Of a stretch of 6,882 nucleotides of DNA, positions 4,089 through 6,882 are shown one piece after another. How positions within the stretch are numbered: the stretch's first letter is position 1; the number at the start of each line of letters is the position of its first letter. The position numbers and the translations under genes are program-made. The notes beneath the pieces are model-generated. The model was not told the DNA's origin and ran no database searches. It saw only the letters and a list, made by a program, of their open reading frames with translations. The stretch is from a bacterium (GTDB lineage Archaea; Nanoarchaeota; Nanoarchaeia; Woesearchaeales; UBA10216), in the NCBI GenBank assembly GCA_024206195.1, contig JAAGZO010000800.1:1-6882 (forward strand), read 5' to 3'.

Positions 4089-4219
4089 AACAGGCAAGCA
4101 AGCATTGGACTCAATACGGGTCACGGTCATTGTCATTGTCATGGTCACGGTCATGGTCACGGTCAGGGTCATTGTCATTGTCATGGTCACGGTCAGGGTC
4201 ATGGTCACGGTCAAAATAA
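4085..4219 (+). CDS. Dipeptide-repeat peptide gene; Gly-His/Cys-His frame apparently shifted out of its start
   Basis: ATG 4085 is well placed: GGAAAGATGTC lies just before it and it couples to the upstream stop as ATGA. As written the frame gives 44 residues, MKQASKHWTQYG, then Ser alternating with Arg, Leu, Trp or Gly, ending at TAA 4217-4219. In the +1 frame the repeat instead encodes Gly-His and Cys-His pairs (13 His, 4 Cys, 3 Gln) then Asn-Asn-Asn and a stop at 4224-4226. There C/T differences between units fall on the third base of His codons, the pattern expected if that frame was selected. The tandem GCAAGCAAGC (4094-4103) looks like a 4-base duplication: without one copy, ATG 4085 would read MKQASIGLNT directly into the Gly-His repeat. 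The product would probably bind metal ions. It may be a frameshifted gene, a recoded gene or an assembly error. Confidence 0.55.
   Translation: MKQASKHWTQYGSRSLSLSWSRSWSRSGSLSLSWSRSGSWSRSK
4119..4214 (+). repeat. Sixteen tandem hexamers of the form (G/T)GTCA(C/T/G/A)
   Basis: There are sixteen uninterrupted 6-base units, mostly GGTCAC and GGTCAT, with TGTCAT pairs at units 3-4 and 10-11 and GGTCAG/GGTCAA at units 8, 13 and 16. A higher-order period of seven units (42 bases) is visible: units 2-5 recur as 9-12. All three forward frames stay open through the array. It is far too short-period for a CRISPR array. Confidence 0.97.
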
Positions 4220-4233
4220 CAACTAAGGTTTAT

Positions 4234-4257
4234 ACAGGTTATTTAAGGATAGCCTGT
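4234..4257 (+). promoter_or_regulatory. Intergenic RNA hairpin without T-run
   Basis: ACAGGTTAT (4234-4242) pairs with ATAGCCTGT (4249-4257), nine base pairs including one G-U, with loop TTAAGG. No T-run follows, so it is not a classical terminator. It lies between the repeat gene and the second A/C-rich leader and may act as a processing or stability element. Confidence 0.45.
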
Positions 4258-4267
4258 GACAAGCTTT

Positions 4268-4304
4268 AACTCACACATAAACATAACATAAACGAAAGAA
4301 TAAG
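4268..4304 (+). repeat. Unstructured A/C-rich leader, copy 2
   Basis: This matches 3790-3830 in order and composition: AACTCACA at the start, repeated ATAA/ACATAA steps, and GAAAGAATAAG directly before the start codon. No promoter as clear as that at 3743 lies between the two copies, so this copy may act within a longer mRNA. Confidence 0.55.
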
Positions 4305-4604
4305 ATGAAAGAAATAGAATTAAACACGCAAGTAGTCGGATGGGATGATGCTTCGAGCTATGTAGACTCTGAGACAGGGTTCTATGTTGGTGAATACAAC
4401 GGAAAGCATCTCATTGCCGATGGTAATATGAATGTTAATATGACACTTACTGTAACTCTATGGGACTATGTTAAGACCGTAGAGACTCCTGAGAGAGATG
4501 AGGAGCTATATGACATGGTAAAGGCTTTAAAGGATCTCTACAGCAACGCTCAAGAGATGATACAGGCATTAGATGACATGAAACTAGATAGGAGGGTAAA
4601 GTAA
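4305..4604 (+). CDS. Unknown 99-residue phage protein
   Basis: The start is ATG 4305 directly after the A/C-rich leader, with GAAAGAATAAG as ribosome binding site. The first half is probably beta-rich and aromatic (Trp13, Tyr19, Phe27, Tyr28, Tyr31), with an Asn-Met-Asn-Val-Asn-Met-Thr-Leu-Thr-Val-Thr-Leu-Trp run near residues 42-53. From about residue 60 it becomes charged and helical (Glu-Arg-Asp-Glu-Glu-Leu-Tyr, then Asp-Met-Val-Lys-Ala-Leu-Lys-Asp-Leu), likely a short amphipathic helix pair. There are no cysteines, signal peptide or membrane segment. I recognise no family. The stop shares one base with the next start (TAATG at 4602-4606), so the zinc-ribbon protein downstream is likely translationally coupled. 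Confidence 0.8.
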   Translation: MKEIELNTQVVGWDDASSYVDSETGFYVGEYNGKHLIADGNMNVNMTLTVTLWDYVKTVETPERDEELYDMVKALKDLYSNAQEMIQALDDMKLDRRVK

Positions 4605-4828
4605 TGATTAAGAGAGGAATATTATTTATATGTGATGTCTGCGAAAAGACTTCTTTCGAGGAAAACGGCCATAGGGATGAGCTACCTCATGAATGGATAC
4701 AACTCGACAAGCATGAATGGGTCAGGCAATGTATAGTATGTGGAGATACATGCTTACAGGATGGCATAGGTTCACTTAATGATATACAAGCAAGACTTAA
4801 AGAAGAAGAAAGGGAAGAAGATGAGTAA
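4604..4828 (+). CDS. Small zinc-ribbon protein with acidic tail
   Basis: This encodes 74 residues from ATG 4604, behind a strong GGAGGG at 4591-4596 and overlapping the upstream TAA by one base. Cys10-x-x-Cys13 near the N-terminus and Cys43-x-x-Cys46 near the middle form a standard four-cysteine zinc ribbon; the intervening 29 residues contain several His and Trp, and Cys50 is extra. The last fifteen residues are a highly charged Glu/Lys/Arg helix ending Glu-Glu-Asp-Glu. Small zinc ribbons are frequent in phage early regions, where they bind nucleic acid or host proteins; the specific role here is unknown. The stop overlaps the next start by eight bases (ATGAGTAA). Confidence 0.82.
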   Translation: MIKRGILFICDVCEKTSFEENGHRDELPHEWIQLDKHEWVRQCIVCGDTCLQDGIGSLNDIQARLKEEEREEDE

Positions 4829-5165
4829 GCAGATGATGAAATGCGAGGAGTGTCGCGGAGATGGCGGTATCTCTTATGGTGGTGGTAGAGAAGCTCGTTG
4901 CGGTCATTGTGGGGGTAGTGGAGAAGTTCCGCCTCTATGTGAATGTGGTAATGAGCTACATAGCAAGACAGACCTAGAGAGTGAGATGTGCCCCTGGTGC
5001 AGACATGATGAGTGTGAGTTTCTTTCCTGCTGTGGAGATGAGGTAGATGATGATATAGGTATCTGCATGACCTGTAAGGAGCATAGCGAAGGCCTCAACG
5101 AATGGGAAGAAACACAAGAGGATCTTAGATTCTTAATCAAAGAGAGAGAGGAACAAGCAGCATGA
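4821..5165 (+). CDS. Multi-zinc-site protein with DnaJ-like CxxCxGxG pair
   Basis: This encodes 114 residues and 15 cysteines. Cys8-x-x-Cys11-x-Gly-x-Gly and Cys27-x-x-Cys30-x-Gly-x-Gly form the paired motif of the DnaJ/Hsp40 zinc domain, enough for one zinc site. Two further ribbons follow: Cys40/Cys42 with Cys57/Cys60, and Cys70/Cys71 with Cys82/Cys85, the last in a Cys-Cys-Gly...Ile-Cys-Met-Thr-Cys-Lys-Glu-His pattern I associate with small phage zinc ribbons. The C-terminal 25 residues are a charged helix. No J domain is present, so it is not a co-chaperone in the usual sense; RNA, DNA or protein binding is more likely. I choose ATG 4821, in the repeated ATGAGTAA junction, over the in-frame ATG 4779, which would add a lysine-rich tract inside the upstream gene. 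Confidence 0.85.
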   Translation: MSKQMMKCEECRGDGGISYGGGREARCGHCGGSGEVPPLCECGNELHSKTDLESEMCPWCRHDECEFLSCCGDEVDDDIGICMTCKEHSEGLNEWEETQEDLRFLIKEREEQAA

Positions 5166-5428
5166 GTAACATTATTGAGAGAATGAAGAAGCTTCTAACT
5201 CCTAAACCTGTAGAACCTACCTGCACTGTTGAATATCCTAATAAGAATATCGAGCATACTTGCATGAGATTGCGTATCAGATTAGAGGAATTACAACCTC
5301 AGATTGAGGAGAGAGAGATAAAGTATGCTAAGGAGTTATCTGACAGGGATGCTAAGATTAATCTGTTGGAGACTAAGTTGAAGGAAGTAACTAAGATGCT
5401 AATTCAAACAGGGGGTGAAGATGAGTAA
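5162..5428 (+). CDS. Coiled-coil protein of unknown function
   Basis: This encodes 88 residues, with ATG 5162 overlapping the previous stop as ATGA and GAGAGAGAGG about 10 bases upstream. After a short basic, proline-containing N-terminus (Lys-Lys-Leu-Leu-Thr-Pro-Lys-Pro), residues about 33-82 form a continuous helix with regularly spaced Leu and Ile (Leu-Arg-Ile-Arg-Leu-Glu-Glu-Leu, then Ile-Asn-Leu-Leu-Glu-Thr-Lys-Leu), typical of a coiled coil for dimerisation. Cys21 and Cys34 are isolated. It may be a structural adaptor or oligomerisation partner of neighbouring small proteins. The acidic end Gly-Gly-Glu-Asp-Glu overlaps the next gene by ATGAGTAA. Confidence 0.8.
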   Translation: MSNIIERMKKLLTPKPVEPTCTVEYPNKNIEHTCMRLRIRLEELQPQIEEREIKYAKELSDRDAKINLLETKLKEVTKMLIQTGGEDE

Positions 5429-5726
5429 GGAAAACCTATTTGACAGGGTAAGGAGAATATTACTCTTCCACCCACAGGCTAGAGATAGCTACGAAGTCCT
5501 AGAAATGCTCTTCTACCCCTCTGAGCGTCCACTGAGAGAGGTTTTGCTAATGATTAGGGATAAACAGCTACCTAGCTTTGAAAGCCTCCACAGGGCGAGG
5601 CGTAAAGTTGCCGAACAGCACCCTGAACTTGCAGGTAAGACTAAGAAACTGAGAGATTTAAAAGAAGAGGATATAAGATACTCCATTAACACTAAACACA
5701 GCGAGCAAGCTGTCATGTCAATATGA
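5421..5726 (+). CDS. Unknown basic helical phage protein
   Basis: This encodes 101 residues. I choose ATG 5421, which follows GGGGGTGAAG and overlaps the previous stop as ATGAGTAA, rather than the in-frame GTG 5415 two codons earlier. The protein is helical and basic: an N-terminal helix (Phe-Asp-Arg-Val-Arg-Arg-Ile-Leu-Leu), a middle part resembling a small winged or HTH-like bundle, then Pro-Ser-Phe-Glu-Ser-Leu-His-Arg-Ala-Arg-Arg-Lys-Val-Ala-Glu-Gln-His-Pro-Glu-Leu. That last motif, an Ser-(F)-Glu-Ser-(I/L)-x-Arg-(A/T)-Arg-(Q/R)-Lys pattern, is familiar to me from short uncharacterised phage proteins that may bind DNA, but I cannot name a family. The stop overlaps the next start by ATGA. 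Confidence 0.82.
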   Translation: MSKENLFDRVRRILLFHPQARDSYEVLEMLFYPSERPLREVLLMIRDKQLPSFESLHRARRKVAEQHPELAGKTKKLRDLKEEDIRYSINTKHSEQAVMSI

Positions 5727-5905
5727 ATAAAATACTACCGATTGAACTACCAGGCTTCACAGCACCCTTCACAGGAGGGGTGGTTGAGATACCTGCAATG
5801 AAACTAACGCTTACCGATGAAAAGGTATTACTTAATATCAGGGATTACCTTGTAGACCTATTCAAGGAGTTACCTGTAAAGGAGGAGGAAACAGAAGATG
5901 AGTGA
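5723..5905 (+). CDS. Unknown 60-residue acidic protein
   Basis: ATG 5723 overlaps the previous stop as ATGA; no strong ribosome binding site is visible, so translation probably depends on coupling. The N-terminal half is hydrophobic and proline-rich (Leu-Pro-Ile-Glu-Leu-Pro-Gly-Phe-Thr-Ala-Pro-Phe) but too broken by Pro and Gly to be a clear membrane span; a short amphipathic helix follows (Tyr-Leu-Val-Asp-Leu-Phe-Lys-Glu-Leu) and the protein ends in a run of Glu and Asp. The coding of that acidic tail, GGAGGAGG at 5881-5888, also supplies the ribosome binding site for the next gene. The function is unknown. Confidence 0.75.
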   Translation: MNKILPIELPGFTAPFTGGVVEIPAMKLTLTDEKVLLNIRDYLVDLFKELPVKEEETEDE

Positions 5906-6098
5906 GTATAACGGATGCGTGTTCATCGGTGAGGGAGGAGTTGCTACTGCTGACAATCAGTTGGTGATAGCCCTTGACCCTAACCCTGACAATCAGGCGA
6001 GGATAGTAATACCTGACCCTAACCACAGAGCATTGATTGACCGCTATGTGAGGCAGGCAGGCAGAAGTAATGAGAACATAATAGTAAAGGATGAGTAA
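5898..6098 (+). CDS. Unknown 66-residue protein with internal repeats
   Basis: The start is ATG 5898, ten bases after GGAGGAGG and overlapping the previous stop by eight bases (ATGAGTGA). The sequence is rich in Gly, Asn, Asp and Pro, with a duplicated Asp-Pro-Asn element (Leu-Asp-Pro-Asn-Pro and Pro-Asp-Pro-Asn-His) and two Asp-Asn-Gln copies; the DNA shows the same, with GACCCTAACC and CTGACAATCAG each present twice. A beta-rich fold with turns is likely, followed by a helix (Ala-Leu-Ile-Asp-Arg-Tyr-Val). There is no cysteine, signal or membrane segment. The stop shares a base with the next start (TAATG). Confidence 0.78.
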   Translation: MSEYNGCVFIGEGGVATADNQLVIALDPNPDNQARIVIPDPNHRALIDRYVRQAGRSNENIIVKDE

Positions 6099-6340
6099 TG
6101 TATTGGAGAAAACTTAAACCAAATGAGAAAACAGATAAACCTGTAATGGTAATGCCTACTGCGATAGGTAACGACAGGTATATATTAATCGCTGACAATG
6201 GGACAGAGGTTGACTTTGTCTCGGATGAATGGGTACCTAGTGAAGAAGAGGTATCTACATTTAAGCAGAAGAAACCTGTAAAGAAGAAGGCTTTGAAGGT
6301 AACTAAGACTAGGAAACCTGTAAAGAAGGCTAAGAAATGA
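6098..6340 (+). CDS. Small protein with lysine-rich C-terminal tail
   Basis: This encodes 80 residues from ATG 6098, overlapping the previous TAA by one base, with AAAGGATGAG upstream. Residues 1-55 are a mixed, probably beta-rich domain (Val-Met-Val-Met-Pro, Tyr-Ile-Leu-Ile-Ala, Glu-Val-Asp-Phe-Val). Residues about 57-80 are a low-complexity basic tail with two Lys-Pro-Val-Lys-Lys copies, resembling histone H1-like or nucleic-acid-binding tails; a third copy of the underlying AAACCTGTAA codes Lys-Pro-Val near residue 14. The tail suggests nonspecific DNA or RNA binding. The whole protein is too short to assign. The stop overlaps the next start as ATGA. Confidence 0.78.
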   Translation: MYWRKLKPNEKTDKPVMVMPTAIGNDRYILIADNGTEVDFVSDEWVPSEEEVSTFKQKKPVKKKALKVTKTRKPVKKAKK

Positions 6341-6756
6341 GTGAGAGAGAGGTAACAACACATGATAACAGTCACCTGACTAGGATTAGTCCTGACGTAC
6401 ACCAAAAGTACAGGGATATGATTAGTCAATCTCTGCGGAAGAGTAATGATGACTACCACTGTGAGGTCAGTTTACAGGTTAATACTAATCAGACTATGAC
6501 TGTCGGTGCGTTTAAAGAGCATCAGGCTAACCTAGAAGAGCATCTAGAGAATGTCTTGGACAATCTAACCCAGGCTAACCTTGAGTTCATCTATGGGCAT
6601 ATAGATCAACCTATCGTGCAGGCTATCAGTCTAATTAGGGATCTTAACGGTTGGGCTGAGTCGGCTGATACTGACTTTGTAGAGTCTGTTGTGGAATCCC
6701 TGCAACAATTACTATCCTACCATCGGCCGTACAGCAGTTCATACCTGAAGGATTAG
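6337..6756 (+). CDS. Unknown 139-residue phage protein
   Basis: ATG 6337 overlaps the previous stop as ATGA; the upstream AAGAAGGC tract inside the lysine tail is a weak ribosome binding site. The protein is polar and largely helical: an N-terminal Ser/Asp-rich region, a short beta-like segment (Cys-Glu-Val-Ser-Leu-Gln-Val), then long amphipathic helices through residues 58-130 with evenly spaced Leu, Ile and Val (His-Leu-Glu-Asn-Val-Leu-Asp-Asn-Leu, Ile-Val-Gln-Ala-Ile-Ser-Leu-Ile). It has a single cysteine, no membrane segment and no catalytic motif that I recognise. The mainly helical form suggests an oligomeric or protein-binding role. TAG at 6754-6756 is followed almost at once by the next probable start. 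Confidence 0.8.
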   Translation: MSEREVTTHDNSHLTRISPDVHQKYRDMISQSLRKSNDDYHCEVSLQVNTNQTMTVGAFKEHQANLEEHLENVLDNLTQANLEFIYGHIDQPIVQAISLIRDLNGWAESADTDFVESVVESLQQLLSYHRPYSSSYLKD

Positions 6757-6758
6757 CT

Positions 6759-6882
6759 TTGAAATTTAAGCTTAAAATCACATCTATCCCTTACAAGCGT
6801 TGCCCAAGCTATTACCGGAAGCATGGTGTCAACGCTGTAGGTAGGCCCGAGATTGTCAGGGATAAAATTCGCTCGGCTAAGG
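6759..6882 (+). CDS. Partial CDS, cut by right window edge, probable TTG start
   Basis: The frame is open from TTG 6759 to the window end (41 codons seen). GAAGGA at 6747-6752, inside the end of the previous gene, gives a well-spaced ribosome binding site for this TTG; no ATG is nearby in frame. The visible start is basic (Lys-Phe-Lys-Leu-Lys-Ile, then Tyr-Lys-Arg-Cys-Pro-Ser-Tyr-Tyr-Arg-Lys-His-Gly). That is too little to identify a family. The frame is also open upstream of 6759, so another non-ATG start inside the preceding gene is possible. Confidence 0.5.
   Translation, partial: MKFKLKITSIPYKRCPSYYRKHGVNAVGRPEIVRDKIRSAK

Noticed and set aside
4119..4214. Hexamer array as CRISPR or phage origin iterons
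   Set aside because: The period is 6 bases without spacers, there are no cas genes, and no replication initiator or AT-rich unwinding region is attached; it lies within coding frames.
4054..4269. ORF from TTG 4054 giving a Val-Thr/Val-Ile repeat
   Set aside because: Its start is a TTG inside the preceding gene; repeat-unit variation changes residues in this frame, unlike the Gly-His frame.
6019..6459. Minus-strand ORF of 146 codons
   Set aside because: It lies antisense to three coupled plus-strand genes with good ribosome binding sites; the Phe/Leu-rich product is the complement of lysine codons.

Overview
The window looks like part of a tailed double-stranded DNA bacteriophage genome, either from the phage or from a prophage. 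The genes are short, tightly packed and all on the plus strand. Many overlap by 1, 4 or 8 bases, most start behind purine-rich ribosome binding sites, and there are phage hallmarks: an orphan DNA methyltransferase, a free-standing HNH homing endonuclease, an apparent phage sigma factor, two tRNA genes and many small zinc-binding or unknown proteins. No structural, packaging or replication gene is recognisable, so this is accessory/early territory. Sigma70-like TTGACT promoters plus Shine-Dalgarno sites argue against a Bacteroidetes host and fit a proteobacterial or Gram-positive one; the host cannot be named.

Layout. (1) 1-1649: an operon of a left-truncated unknown gene, a 39-residue single-span membrane peptide, a Cys-rich/helical ORF with a probable internal second start, an orphan helix-turn-helix protein and a beta-type amino-methyltransferase. 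(2) 1650-2353: an HNH endonuclease with NUMOD4 and C-terminal HTH, behind a structured leader. (3) 2354-2982: over 600 bases without a gene. It holds a promoter, a pseudoknot/attenuator-like element ending in a T-run, then about 400 bases in which successive segments fold into helices, then an AT-rich spacer. I read it as one large structured non-coding RNA, or a short RNA followed by a long one. (4) 2983-3135: two tRNA genes 3 bases apart, both with unusual features. (5) 3181-3729: a sigma-70-family protein. (6) 3743-4304: a second TTTGACTTAC promoter, a small conserved protein, and a frame-ambiguous gene carrying sixteen hexamer repeats that in one frame encode a Gly-His/Cys-His peptide. (7) 4305-6882: a run of overlapping small genes, including two zinc-binding proteins, a coiled-coil protein, a Lys-tailed protein and a gene cut by the right edge.

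The two strongest leads are the large structured RNA next to the tRNAs, which recalls the GOLLD/ROOL class of giant phage-associated RNAs in size and context but has not been matched to any family, and the Gly-His/Cys-His repeat gene, whose best reading frame is separated from its well-placed start codon by what looks like a 4-base tandem duplication. The sigma factor could redirect host polymerase to the phage promoters; the methyltransferase probably protects or marks phage DNA; the tRNAs may support late translation or resist host tRNA cleavage. These roles are inferred from families and context.
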